From: Microbacterium sp.
Lineage (GTDB): Bacteria > Actinomycetota > Actinomycetes > Actinomycetales > Microbacteriaceae
Assembly (NCBI RefSeq): GCF_031178445.1
Contig: NZ_JAPSIY010000002.1
Location: 372,001-436,000 of the forward strand
Direction of reading: 5' to 3'
Length of the DNA: 64,000 bases
The notes beneath the pieces were generated by a model, which had not been told where the DNA came from, searched no databases, and worked only from the letters and a program-made list of their open reading frames with translations. Positions within the stretch are counted from its first letter, which is position 1, and each line of letters begins with the position of its first letter. The translations under genes were made by a program, and so were the position numbers. Below, in pieces: positions 44,839-53,165 of the stretch.

Positions 44839-45234
44839 TCACTCGCCGGACTGCTCGACCGGGATCCACTGCACGAGCTGGTAGACGACGCCGTTGGGGT
44901 CGCTCATCTGGAAATAGCGCTCTCCCCACGACTCGGTCTCGATCGGCGTGACGATCTGCACTCCCTGTTGCCGCAGGCGGGCGTACTCGGCGTCGATGTC
45001 GGTGACCGTGAACACCACCAGCAGGCCTGCGGCGCGACCTGCCATCGCCTCCGGCTTGAACGTCGTCAGCCCGACCCGCAGATAGATGAGGTTGAAGCCC
45101 GCGTCGGGATGCGAGAGCGAGCAGAAGCCGTCGGCTTCCATCGCTACGCGGAAGCCGAGGTGAGACTGCACCCACTCGGCGGATGCCTGGACATCGGGGA
45201 CGTTGAGTGAGATCGCGGATTCGGTGACATGCAT
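44839..45234 (-). CDS. VOC-family protein, divergent from a TetR regulator
   Basis: 131 residues, one VOC domain: ISLNVPDVQASAEWVQSHLGFRVAMEADGFCSL, VFTVTDIDAEYARLRQQGVQIVTPIETESWGERYFQMSDPNGVVYQLVQWI. The WGERYFQMSDPNG segment is typical of VOC members often annotated as glyoxalase/dioxygenase. The 77-bp intergenic region to the TetR gene holds operator-like palindromes, so TetR probably represses it. Substrate unknown. Confidence 0.85.
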   Translation of the reverse strand: MHVTESAISLNVPDVQASAEWVQSHLGFRVAMEADGFCSLSHPDAGFNLIYLRVGLTTFKPEAMAGRAAGLLVVFTVTDIDAEYARLRQQGVQIVTPIETESWGERYFQMSDPNGVVYQLVQWIPVEQSGE

Positions 45235-45254
45235 GCGTGGACTCCTCTATTCAT

Positions 45255-45295
45255 CGTACGCTGTACGGCGTACGTTGTACAACGTAACGCGTACG
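45255..45295. promoter_or_regulatory. Operator array between VOC and TetR genes
   Basis: A perfect 16-bp palindrome TACGTTGTACAACGTA (45271-45286) is flanked by a near-palindrome CGTACG-N8-CGTACG (45255-45274) and a CGTAACGCGTACG half (45283-45295). Placed between divergent genes, it is a likely binding array for the TetR protein. Confidence 0.7.
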
Positions 45296-45299
45296 GTGA

Positions 45300-45305
45300 G
45301 ATAAT
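45300..45305 (+). promoter_or_regulatory. -10 box of the VOC-linked TetR gene
   Basis: GATAAT six bases before ATG 45312, abutting the operator array, so self-repression is plausible. Confidence 0.5.
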
Positions 45306-45311
45306 GCAAGA

Positions 45312-46142
45312 ATGTCGTCCATGAATCCCCATCGCACAGGGGCGGGGGAGCCCAGCGTCACGCTCAGACTGCTCTGGGGAACGCCGGCCCAGACCGCGCC
45401 TCGGAAGGGCCCGGCACGGTCGGTCACGGTGTCGCAGATCGTCGATGCCGCGCTCGAGCTCGCCGACGCGAACGGGCTCGCCGCCCTCACCATGCGCGCC
45501 GTGGCCGAAAGCGTCGGCATCGCGGCGATGTCGGTGTACACCTACGTGCCCGGAAAACCCGAGCTCCTCGATCTGATGGTCGACGCGCTGTACGCACGAA
45601 TGCCGCGACGTGAGTGGCGCGCGGAGTCGTGGCGGGAACGACTGACGGCGGTTGCGGAGGCGAATCGGATGCTGCTTTCGCAGCATCCGTGGATGACAGA
45701 GGTCGCCGCGCTCAGCCGTCCGCCGCTCGGCCCGGGCCTGATGGCGAAGTACGAATACGAACTCGCATCGCTCGACGGCACCGGACTCTCGGACGCCGAT
45801 GTCGACGCGGCCCTGACCTTCCTGCTCGGCTTCGTGCAGTCGCACTGCCGGGCCGCGCACGACGCTCAGCGTGCGACGACGGACTCGGCGATGAGCGATG
45901 CGGACTGGTGGGCCGCCAACCAGCCGGTGCTCGCGCGGGCGCTCGACCCCTCGGCCTACCCGCGAGCGGTGCGCATCGGCGCGGCCGCGGGCGAGCTGCA
46001 GGGCTCGGCATGGGATGACGAGCGCTCCTGGGCGTTCGGGCTCGCGTGCGCCCTGGATGGACTGGAGAGGCTGATCGAGCGGCGCTGTCCGACGCTGATC
46101 GACCCGGTCAGCCCGCCGTCGCCGCCCCCGGCGGCTGACTAG
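45312..46142 (+). CDS. TetR/AcrR-family regulator with TetR_C-type domain
   Basis: 276 residues. The helix-turn-helix lies at about 40-85: VSQIVDAALELADANGLAALTMRAVAESVGIAAMSVYTYVPGKPELLDLMVDALYARM. The ~190-residue ligand domain with WRERLTAVAEANRMLLSQHPWM matches the TetR_C group that includes tetracycline repressors. Divergent from the VOC gene and likely its repressor. Its end overlaps the convergent acyl-CoA dehydrogenase stop by four bases. Confidence 0.87.
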   Translation: MSSMNPHRTGAGEPSVTLRLLWGTPAQTAPRKGPARSVTVSQIVDAALELADANGLAALTMRAVAESVGIAAMSVYTYVPGKPELLDLMVDALYARMPRREWRAESWRERLTAVAEANRMLLSQHPWMTEVAALSRPPLGPGLMAKYEYELASLDGTGLSDADVDAALTFLLGFVQSHCRAAHDAQRATTDSAMSDADWWAANQPVLARALDPSAYPRAVRIGAAAGELQGSAWDDERSWAFGLACALDGLERLIERRCPTLIDPVSPPSPPPAAD

Positions 46143-47368
46143 GCGAAGGCGCTCATGCCCGTGATGTCGCGGCCGAGAAGGAGCGCCTGCACGCTCTCCG
46201 TGCCCTCGTAAGTGTGGATGGCCTCGATATCGGCCATGTGCTGCATGACCCCGTTCTCGAGCAGGATCCCGTTGCCGCCCAGCAGGTCGCGCGCGGTGGC
46301 CGCGATGCGGCGGGCCGCACGGGTGTTGTGGAACTTCGCGAGCGACGCCTGGGTCGGCCGCAGCAGCCCGGACTGCTCGAGGTCGGCCAACCTGCGGCAG
46401 TACAGCTGCATCGCCGTCAGATCTTCCAGCATGTGCGTGAGACGCTCCTGCACCATCTGGAACTTGGCCAGCGGCTTGCCGAACTGCACGCGCTGAAGCG
46501 AGTACGACAGGGCCGCCTCGTAGCACGCGGTGGCGTGTCCGAGCGCCGACCAGGCGACGCCCGATCGCGTCGAGTACAGCACCACCGACGCATCCTTGAA
46601 GCTCTTCGCTCCCGGCAGGACGGCGTCGGCGGGCAGGCGGACGTCGTCCAGACGGATGTGCGCCTGGTGGATGCCGCGCAGAGACGCTTTGCCCTCGATC
46701 ACTGTGCCCCGATACCCCGGCGCCTCCTGATCCACGAGGAAGCACCGCACGTCGCCGTGGTCGTCGGCGCCCTCATCGTCGACGCGCGCCCAGACCAGTG
46801 TGATGCCACCGGATGCCCCGTTTCCGATCCACTTCTTCGCGCCCCGCAGCACCCATTCGCCGCCCTCGCGACGGGCGGTGGTCTCGAGCGAGACGGAATC
46901 CGATCCGTGATCGGGCTCGGTGAGGGCGAAGGAGGCCAGCACCGACGCCTCGGCGACCGGCTTCAGCCAGCGCTGCTGCTGCTCGGAACTGCCGAATAGG
47001 GCCAGCGTGCGCAGTGCGAGTCCGCCCTGCACGGCCAGGATCGTGCCGAGCGAGCCGTCGCCTCGTGAGATCTCCATGTTCACCAGCCCAGCGGCGAGAG
47101 GCGAGATGCGGGTGAGATCCGGGTGGTCGATGCCGTCGACGACGAGGTCGTACTGACCCAGCTTCCTCGCAGCCTCCAGCGGGTACTCGGCGCGGTCCCA
47201 CGCGGAGACCATCAATGGGGCCACCTCGTCCACGTACGCCCTGGCGCGGTCCCAGACGCTGCGATCGCGCTCGGAGATGTCGTCGAAGACCGCGTAGTAG
47301 TCCGTTTCGAGCCGCGAGGTGACGTCGTAACGCTCGACGCTCTCGCCCGGGAAGGATGCGCTGCTCAT
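46139..47368 (-). CDS. Acyl-CoA dehydrogenase family protein (glutaryl-CoA dehydrogenase-like)
   Basis: 409 residues, full-length acyl-CoA dehydrogenase. FAD/substrate motifs: FALTEPDHGSDS, GEWVLRGAKKWIGNGASGG, YSTRSGVAWSALGHATACYEAALSYSLQRVQFGKPLAKFQMVQ, DLLGGNGILLENGV, and IHTYEGTESVQALLLGRDITG, where Glu is the likely catalytic base. The WIGN and TYEGT contexts fit the glutaryl-CoA dehydrogenase branch, but the substrate is not proved. Start ATG 47368 has TAGAGT six bases upstream. The TetR gene just upstream on the same strand and duplicated dyads suggest TetR control. Confidence 0.88.
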   Translation of the reverse strand: MSSASFPGESVERYDVTSRLETDYYAVFDDISERDRSVWDRARAYVDEVAPLMVSAWDRAEYPLEAARKLGQYDLVVDGIDHPDLTRISPLAAGLVNMEISRGDGSLGTILAVQGGLALRTLALFGSSEQQQRWLKPVAEASVLASFALTEPDHGSDSVSLETTARREGGEWVLRGAKKWIGNGASGGITLVWARVDDEGADDHGDVRCFLVDQEAPGYRGTVIEGKASLRGIHQAHIRLDDVRLPADAVLPGAKSFKDASVVLYSTRSGVAWSALGHATACYEAALSYSLQRVQFGKPLAKFQMVQERLTHMLEDLTAMQLYCRRLADLEQSGLLRPTQASLAKFHNTRAARRIAATARDLLGGNGILLENGVMQHMADIEAIHTYEGTESVQALLLGRDITGMSAFA

Positions 47369-47374
47369 GGCGGC

Positions 47375-47419
47375 ACTCTACCCGAACTGAGTGTCAGATA
47401 TCTCGGGACTGAGTGTCAG
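47375..47419 (-). promoter_or_regulatory. Promoter and duplicated operator of the acyl-CoA dehydrogenase gene
   Basis: -10 box TAGAGT (complement 47375-47380), six bases from the ATG. Upstream lie two identical 12-mers CTGACACTCAGT (complement 47386-47397 and 47408-47419), each an 11-bp dyad CTGA-CAC-TCAG, spaced 22 bp, or two helical turns. The outer copy overlaps the stop of the TetR gene. Confidence 0.65.
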
Positions 47420-48090
47420 CTATGGCTGAGCTCCGCCTGCACGCGCCGCGACATCTCGGCGATCGGCATCGACCGGGGGAAGACGGCGACGACCACATCA
47501 TCGGTCGCGGCCTGCGAGGACTCGGGCAGCACACCGTAGCGCCTGCGCACGTCATCGAGTGCGGTGCGCAGGGTCGACAGGGGAACGCGCTTGCCGCGCA
47601 GCAGCTGACGCAGAACGTGGTTGTGCACGGCGGTGACGAGGGCCGAGTACCCGACGGCGTCGATCGGGTCGATGCCGGGGAGCGCATCGCGCAGGTACTC
47701 GTCGAAGAGGCGCTCGTATCGGAAGACCGTGACGATCTCGCGCTCGCGCAGCACAGGAACGTCGCGCACGATCTGATACCGGTGCCTGGCCAGTTCCGGG
47801 TCCCGCGCGAAGTGCCCGAAGACGCGCTCCGAGGCCTCGCAGACCGCAGCCCAGGGATCATCGTGCGGCTCGTCGAGGAAGGTGCGCAGCTCGTCGAGCA
47901 GCGAGTCGTGGTCGGTGAACACCACGTCCTCCTTACCGCCGAACTGGCGGAAGAAGGTCGATCGGGAGACGCCGGCCGCCTTGGCGATCTGTTCGACGGA
48001 GGTCTGCTCGAAGCCGTGGCGGGAGAACAGCTCGAGGGCTGCGGCGACGACCGCAGTGCGTGCGCGTGACACATCGGCGTGCTCGGTCAT
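47416..48090 (-). CDS. TetR/AcrR-family regulator upstream of acyl-CoA dehydrogenase
   Basis: 224 residues. HTH at about 10-55: ARTAVVAAALELFSRHGFEQTSVEQIAKAAGVSRSTFFRQFGGKEDVVF. The ligand domain is helical (FDEYLRDALPGIDPIDAVGYSALVTAVHNHVLRQLLRG). The acyl-CoA dehydrogenase begins 47 bases downstream with its own promoter, so the regulator most likely senses an acyl-CoA or related ligand; inference from context only. Confidence 0.87.
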   Translation of the reverse strand: MTEHADVSRARTAVVAAALELFSRHGFEQTSVEQIAKAAGVSRSTFFRQFGGKEDVVFTDHDSLLDELRTFLDEPHDDPWAAVCEASERVFGHFARDPELARHRYQIVRDVPVLREREIVTVFRYERLFDEYLRDALPGIDPIDAVGYSALVTAVHNHVLRQLLRGKRVPLSTLRTALDDVRRRYGVLPESSQAATDDVVVAVFPRSMPIAEMSRRVQAELSHS

Positions 48091-48098
48091 AGCAGAGA

Positions 48099-48104
48099 AG
48101 CCTA
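48099..48104 (-). promoter_or_regulatory. -10 box of the TetR gene at 48090
   Basis: TAGGCT on minus, eight bases before ATG 48090. Confidence 0.45.
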
Positions 48105-48260
48105 GCCCTCTGCGGCCGCCGGCGGAGCGCTGTGACGCATGCCGGGGAGCCCGTCAACTCGCGGTGTCCAGCGGTAGTAGGCTGGTCAATCGGGTCGAAT
48201 CTTATCGACACCCGACAGAACTGTCGCGTCCCAACCGCCGCAACCAGCGAAGGACAGCAC

Positions 48261-49427
48261 GTGGATCTCTACGAGTACCAGGCACGAGACCTTTTCGAAA
48301 GCTACGGAGTGCCGGTTCTCGCCGGCATCGTCGCCGACACCCCCGAGGAGGTGAAGGCAGCGGCCGAGAAGCTCGGCGGCGTCGTCGTCGTCAAGGCGCA
48401 GGTGAAGACCGGTGGGCGCGGCAAGGCCGGCGGTGTCAAGGTCGCGAAGACCCCTGACGAGGCGTACGAGGCCGCGAAGGCGATCCTCGGACTCGACATC
48501 AAGGGGCACGTCGTCAAGCGCGTGATGGTCGCCGCGGGCGCCCGCATCGCCGAGGAGTTCTACTTCTCGGTGCTACTCGACCGTGCCAACCGCTCCTACC
48601 TGAGCCTGTGCTCGGTCGAGGGCGGCATGGATATCGAGCAGCTGGCAGTCGAGAAGCCCGAAGCGCTCGCGCGCGTCGAGGTCGACCCGCTGACGGGCAT
48701 CGACAAGGCCAAGGCCGTCGAGATCGCCCGCGAGGCGAACTTCCCCGAAGACCTCATCGAGAAGGTGTCGGACGTGTTCGTCAAGCTCTACGAGGTGTAC
48801 AAGGGCGAGGACGCCACGCTCGTCGAGGTGAACCCGCTGGTTCGCACCGAGGACGGCGAGATCATCGCACTCGACGGCAAGGTGTCGCTCGACGACAACG
48901 GCAGCGAGGTGCGCCACCCCGAGCACGAGGAGCTCGAGGACAAGGCTGCTGCCGACCCGCTCGAGGCTAAGGCCAAGGCCTCCGGACTGAACTACGTCAA
49001 GCTCGACGGTCAGGTCGGCATCATCGGCAACGGTGCGGGTCTGGTCATGTCCACGCTCGACGTCGTCGCCTACGCCGGCGAGAACCACGGCGGAGTGAAG
49101 CCGGCGAACTTCCTCGACATCGGCGGCGGCGCGAACGCGCAGGTCATGGCCTCGGGCCTCGATGTCATCCTCGGTGACGAGCAGGTCAAGAGCGTCTTCG
49201 TGAACGTCTTCGGCGGCATCACGTCGTGCGTCGCGGTCGCGGAAGGCATCGTGAAGGCACTTGAGATCCTCGGCGACTCGGCGACCAAGCCGCTCGTCGT
49301 GCGACTGGACGGCAACCAGGTCGAAGAGGGCCGCGCGATCCTGGCCGAGGCGAACCACCCGCTGGTCACCCTCGCCGCAGGCATGGACGAGGGCGCCGAC
49401 AAGGCCGCCGAGCTGGCGAACGCCTGA
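48261..49427 (+). CDS. sucC: Succinyl-CoA ligase (ADP-forming) beta subunit
   Basis: 388 residues, usual length. The ATP-grasp domain starts [22 protein letters not shown], with [19 protein letters not shown] and TLVEVNPLV. The C-terminal CoA-ligase domain has [32 protein letters not shown] and [13 protein letters not shown] 48261 is chosen from family starts and an AAGGAC site. With SucD it makes succinate and ATP from succinyl-CoA in the TCA cycle. 27 bases separate it from sucD. Confidence 0.96.
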   Translation: MDLYEYQARDLFESYGVPVLAGIVADTPEEVKAAAEKLGGVVVVKAQVKTGGRGKAGGVKVAKTPDEAYEAAKAILGLDIKGHVVKRVMVAAGARIAEEFYFSVLLDRANRSYLSLCSVEGGMDIEQLAVEKPEALARVEVDPLTGIDKAKAVEIAREANFPEDLIEKVSDVFVKLYEVYKGEDATLVEVNPLVRTEDGEIIALDGKVSLDDNGSEVRHPEHEELEDKAAADPLEAKAKASGLNYVKLDGQVGIIGNGAGLVMSTLDVVAYAGENHGGVKPANFLDIGGGANAQVMASGLDVILGDEQVKSVFVNVFGGITSCVAVAEGIVKALEILGDSATKPLVVRLDGNQVEEGRAILAEANHPLVTLAAGMDEGADKAAELANA

Positions 49428-49454
49428 CGGTACGAGACTGAAGGAACGAGAGAA

Positions 49455-50357
49455 ATGTCGATCTACCTCAACAAGGACTCCAAGGTCATCGTCCAGGGCA
49501 TCACCGGCGGCGAGGGCACCAAGCACACCGCACTCATGCTGAAGGCGGGGACGAACATCGTCGGCGGCGTCAACGCACGCAAGGCCGGCACCACCGTCAC
49601 GCACGAGAAGCCCCACGAGGGCGAGGTCGAGCTGCCCGTGTTCGCCTCGGTCGCGGAGGCGATGGAGAAGACCGGCGCCGACGTGTCGGTCGCATTCGTG
49701 CCGCCGAAGTTCGCCAAGGACGCGATGATCGAGGCCATCGACGCCGAGATCCCGCTGCTCGTCGTGATCACCGAGGGCATCCCGGTCGGCGACAGTGCCG
49801 AGGCCTGGGCCTACGCCAAGTCGAAGGGCAACAAGACGCGCATCATCGGCCCGAACTGCCCCGGCATCATCACTCCCGGTGAGGCGCTGGCAGGCATCAC
49901 GCCCGCGAACATCACCGGCAAGGGGCCGATCGGCCTCGTGTCGAAGTCGGGCACCCTGACCTACCAGATGATGTTCGAGCTGCGCGATCTGGGCTTCTCG
50001 ACCGCCATCGGCATCGGCGGCGACCCAGTGATCGGCACCACGCACATCGACGCGCTCGCCGCATTCGAGGCCGACCCCGACACGAAGGCGATCGTCATGA
50101 TCGGCGAGATCGGTGGCGACGCGGAGGAGCGCGCGGCCGATTACATCAAGGAGAACGTGTCGAAGCCGGTCGTCGGCTACGTGGCGGGCTTCACCGCGCC
50201 CGAGGGCAAGACCATGGGCCACGCCGGCGCCATCGTCTCCGGCTCTGCGGGCACGGCACAGGCCAAGAAGGAGGCCCTCGAGGCCGCCGGAGTCAAGGTC
50301 GGGAAGACCCCGAGCGAGACCGCCGCGCTGATGCGCGAGATCATCGCCGGACTCTGA
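49455..50357 (+). CDS. sucD: Succinyl-CoA ligase (ADP-forming) alpha subunit
   Basis: 300 residues. The CoA-binding N-domain begins [38 protein letters not shown] and [10 protein letters not shown] are conserved. The phosphorylated histidine is His256 in GHAGAIVSG. An ATG preceded by GAAGGAACGAGAG starts the gene. Partner of SucC in the same operon, which ends at a strong terminator. Confidence 0.96.
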   Translation: MSIYLNKDSKVIVQGITGGEGTKHTALMLKAGTNIVGGVNARKAGTTVTHEKPHEGEVELPVFASVAEAMEKTGADVSVAFVPPKFAKDAMIEAIDAEIPLLVVITEGIPVGDSAEAWAYAKSKGNKTRIIGPNCPGIITPGEALAGITPANITGKGPIGLVSKSGTLTYQMMFELRDLGFSTAIGIGGDPVIGTTHIDALAAFEADPDTKAIVMIGEIGGDAEERAADYIKENVSKPVVGYVAGFTAPEGKTMGHAGAIVSGSAGTAQAKKEALEAAGVKVGKTPSETAALMREIIAGL

Positions 50358-50373
50358 TCCGCTAGGCTGAACA

Positions 50374-50405
50374 CGAAGGCCCCGGGCTCCACCCCGGGGC
50401 CTTCG
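50374..50405 (+). terminator. Terminator of sucCD
   Basis: 13-bp perfect stem CGAAGGCCCCGGG/CCCGGGGCCTTCG with a 6-nt loop, 17 bases after the sucD stop. Confidence 0.8.
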
Positions 50406-50458
50406 TCATTCCCGGAGCGACCACCGGCACCGACGCGGGGGAGAGGGCGGATACTCGC

Positions 50459-51031
50459 TCAGTCGACGACGGCGTCCAGCAGCCGGTCCAGACCCCGATG
50501 GGCCGCGGTCCGCGCCGCCGCGTCGCCCGCGCGCTCCGAGAGCCACAGTGCGGCCTCGTTCATCGCCCCGGACAGCAGGGCGGTGGTGGCGCCGAGCATG
50601 TCGGCGGCGACGCCGGCACCGGTGAGCGCCTCACGGAGGTGCACCGCCGAGGTCTGTGCGTCGGTCTCCCGCCACGTCTCCCAGGTGAGCACCGCCGGAG
50701 CGTCGCGCAACAGCACGCGTGCCCGTCCGTCCGCGGTGATCGCATCGAGGAAGGCGTGGCTCCCGCGTCGCAGTCCGTCGTCCCCGGCGCCATCGCCCGC
50801 GGCCTGCACGACGGCATCCGCGACTTCCTGCTGCAACCGCGCCACCACGGCGGCGAACAGTCCAGGCTTCGAGTCGTAGTGGTGGTACACGGCGCCGCGG
50901 GTCACCCCGGCATCCGTGGCGACGTCATCGACGGACGTCGCGGCGTACCCGTCGACGGCGAACCGCTGCGCGGCGACAGTGCGGATGCGAGCGGCGGTCG
51001 CCGCGGCATCCGCTGCGCTGGCTCTTGGCAT
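50459..51031 (-). CDS. TetR/AcrR-family regulator divergent from a VOC gene
   Basis: 190 residues. HTH at about 12-58: [51 protein letters not shown]. The C-terminal domain is helical. GGAAGG precedes the ATG. The 78-bp divergent spacer contains two strong operator palindromes, so it most likely represses both itself and the VOC gene. Confidence 0.88.
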   Translation of the reverse strand: MPRASAADAAATAARIRTVAAQRFAVDGYAATSVDDVATDAGVTRGAVYHHYDSKPGLFAAVVARLQQEVADAVVQAAGDGAGDDGLRRGSHAFLDAITADGRARVLLRDAPAVLTWETWRETDAQTSAVHLREALTGAGVAADMLGATTALLSGAMNEAALWLSERAGDAAARTAAHRGLDRLLDAVVD

Positions 51032-51041
51032 GAGGGCCTTC

Positions 51042-51100
51042 CTTTACGTACGCGACGTATGTATCGTAGTCGCAGAGATACATACTTGGTGTACGTAAAG
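51042..51100. promoter_or_regulatory. Two TetR operators arranged as one 59-bp concentric dyad
   Basis: Outer perfect arms CTTTACGTAC (51042-51051) and GTACGTAAAG (51091-51100). Inner perfect arms GTATGTATC (51057-51065) and GATACATAC (51077-51085). Both are centred on 51071. Each half is itself an operator-like dyad TAC(G/A)TAC-N5-GTA(T/C)GTA (51045-51063 and 51079-51097). Confidence 0.8.
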
Positions 51101-51109
51101 GAGATCTGC

Positions 51110-51526
51110 ATGACTGTGACCAGCTTCTATCCGGTGCTGATGGTCGACGACGTGGCGGCGTCAGCCGCCTTCTATCGCGACATCCTGGGGTTCCACACCA
51201 CGTTCGAGAGCGAGTGGTACGTGAGCCTCACCTCGGACGCTGGCGAGCTCGCCGTGCTCGACCGTGGCCACGAGACCATCCCCGAGGGCTTCCGGCGACC
51301 CGTGCAGGGCATGCTGCTGAACTTCGAAGTCGCCGATGCGGCCGCCGAGCACGCCCGGCTCGTGGGGCGACACGGCCTGGTGGAGCGGCTCACCCTCCGG
51401 GATGAGGCTTTCGGGCAGCGGCACTTCATCGTCGAGGCGCCGGGCGGGGTGCTCATCGACGTCATCGAGCCCATCGAGCCGTCCGCCGAGTTCGCAGCCG
51501 CTTACATCGGCCAGATCAGCGAATGA
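51110..51526 (+). CDS. VOC-family (glyoxalase-like) protein under TetR control
   Basis: 138 residues, one VOC domain: [104 protein letters not shown]. The last segment is typical of VOC proteins near TetR genes that act on aldehydes or antibiotics. AAGGAG precedes ATG 51110. Substrate unknown. Confidence 0.87.
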   Translation: MTVTSFYPVLMVDDVAASAAFYRDILGFHTTFESEWYVSLTSDAGELAVLDRGHETIPEGFRRPVQGMLLNFEVADAAAEHARLVGRHGLVERLTLRDEAFGQRHFIVEAPGGVLIDVIEPIEPSAEFAAAYIGQISE

Positions 51527-51533
51527 ACGCGAA

Positions 51534-51566
51534 GGGGGTGCGGATGCCGGCAGCATCCGCACCCCC
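51534..51566. terminator. Bidirectional terminator between VOC and permease genes
   Basis: Perfect 14-bp stem GGGGGTGCGGATGC/GCATCCGCACCCCC with a 5-nt loop, between convergent stops at 51526 and 51580. Confidence 0.8.
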
Positions 51567-51579
51567 TCGTCATCGTCGA

Positions 51580-53070
51580 TCAGAGACCGGCGCCGAAGAG
51601 CATCTCGATCGGCCCGCGGGCGAAGAAGATCAGGAAGCCGGCGCCCACCACCCAGAGCAGCGGGCTGACCTTACGGGCGTTGCCGGAGAGCGCGTGAATG
51701 ACCACCCAGCTCACGAAACCCGCCCCGATCCCGTTCGCGATCGAGTAGGTCAGCGGCATGACCGTCACCGTGAGGAACACCGGCAGCAGCACCCGGAAGT
51801 CTCCGAAGTCGATGTGGCGGATCTGGGCCATCATCATCGCTCCGACGATGATCAGCGCGGCCGCCGCGATCTCGGTCGGCACGATCGAGGTAAGAGGGGT
51901 GAGGAACATCGCGAGAAGGAACACGACACCCGTGACGACGTTCGCCAGTCCCGTACGCGCGCCCTCGCCGATGCCGGCGCCCGACTCGATGAAGACGGTG
52001 CTCGACGACGACGAGGTCGCACCACCGGCGATCGCGCCGACGCCCTCCACGACCAGCGCCGATTTGATCCGCGGGAAGTCGCCCTTCTCATCGGCGAGGT
52101 CCGCCTCCTTGGCGAGGCCGGTCATGGTGCCCATCGCGTCGAAGAAGTTCGTGAAGAGCAGCGTGAAGACGATCATCACCAGGGCCACGGCGCTGACCTT
52201 GCCGAAGTCGAACGCGAAGTCGACCTGGCCGACGAGGCTGAGATCGGGCAGGCTCACGGGCGAACCGGTGAGCGCGGGCACGGTGAGTCCCCATCCGCCG
52301 GGGTTGACCACGTTGCCCTCGGCGTCGAAGCTGCGAGCGCCGACATGCCAGATCGCCTCGACGATGACGGCGAGCACGGTGCCGGTGACAAGACCGATCA
52401 GCATGCCGCCCTTGACACGCAGCGCCACCAGGACGCCGGTCAGCACGAGCGTGACCACGAACAGCAGGGTCGGGATGGTCGCGACCGAACCGTTCACGCC
52501 GAGGCCGACGGGCGGCGAGGATGCGCCGGTCGCCGTGACGAAGCCGGAGTTGATGAAGCCGATGAAAGCGATGAACAGGCCGATGCCGACGGTGATGGCG
52601 ATCTTGAGCTGGAACGGGACGGCGTCGAAGATCGCCTTCCGCAGCCCCGTCGCCGCCAGCAGCACGATGATCGCGCCGTTGATCATCACCAGCGCCATCG
52701 CCTCGGGCCAGGTGACCTGCCCGACGACGCTGAACGCGACGAACGCGTTGATGCCCAGGCCGGCTGCGAACGCGAAAGGCAGGCGCGTGACAAGCCCGAA
52801 CAGGATCGTCATCACGCCGGCGGTGAGCGCGGTCGCCGCCCCGACTTGACCGAACTCCAAGGCGTTCCCCGCGACGTCGGGCGTGCCGGACAGGATGATC
52901 GGGTTCAGGATCACGATGTAGGCCATGGTGACGAACGTCACGAGTCCACCGCGGATCTCGGCGCCGAAGGTGGAACCGCGCTTCGTGATCTCGAAGAATC
53001 GGTCGACCGCGTTGCGCGGCTCGTTGTCGCGTCGCGCTTCTCGCGCAGGGGCAGCAGGGCCAGTTGTCAT
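51580..53070 (-). CDS. NCS2-family purine permease (AzgA/PbuG/AdeQ type)
   Basis: 496 residues with about 12-14 helices. Hallmarks: FEITKRGSTFGAEIRGGLVTFVTMAYIVILNP (N-terminus), FAAGLGINAFVAFSVV, VIFTLLFTNFFDAMGTMTGLAKEADL and GAIAGGATSSSSSTVFIESGAGIGEGARTGLANVVTG, the last carrying the conserved Glu and the substrate loop of guanine/hypoxanthine permeases. GGAGGTTC precedes ATG 53070; the in-frame upstream stretch is not protein-like. It probably imports hypoxanthine, guanine or adenine with protons. It fits the purine genes around it. Confidence 0.92.
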   Translation of the reverse strand: MTTGPAAPAREARRDNEPRNAVDRFFEITKRGSTFGAEIRGGLVTFVTMAYIVILNPIILSGTPDVAGNALEFGQVGAATALTAGVMTILFGLVTRLPFAFAAGLGINAFVAFSVVGQVTWPEAMALVMINGAIIVLLAATGLRKAIFDAVPFQLKIAITVGIGLFIAFIGFINSGFVTATGASSPPVGLGVNGSVATIPTLLFVVTLVLTGVLVALRVKGGMLIGLVTGTVLAVIVEAIWHVGARSFDAEGNVVNPGGWGLTVPALTGSPVSLPDLSLVGQVDFAFDFGKVSAVALVMIVFTLLFTNFFDAMGTMTGLAKEADLADEKGDFPRIKSALVVEGVGAIAGGATSSSSSTVFIESGAGIGEGARTGLANVVTGVVFLLAMFLTPLTSIVPTEIAAAALIIVGAMMMAQIRHIDFGDFRVLLPVFLTVTVMPLTYSIANGIGAGFVSWVVIHALSGNARKVSPLLWVVGAGFLIFFARGPIEMLFGAGL

Positions 53071-53150
53071 CGGGTGAACCTCCGCAGAAAACCTATCGTG
53101 TCCGCGCGGCGCCTGCGCGTGGGCGCCCGGATGCATGCAGGTCGCCGTCG

Positions 53151-53156
53151 TAGGCT
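53151..53156 (+). promoter_or_regulatory. -10 box of the DUF6350 gene
   Basis: TAGGCT nine bases before ATG 53166. Confidence 0.45.
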
Positions 53157-53165
53157 CGAGAGGAC

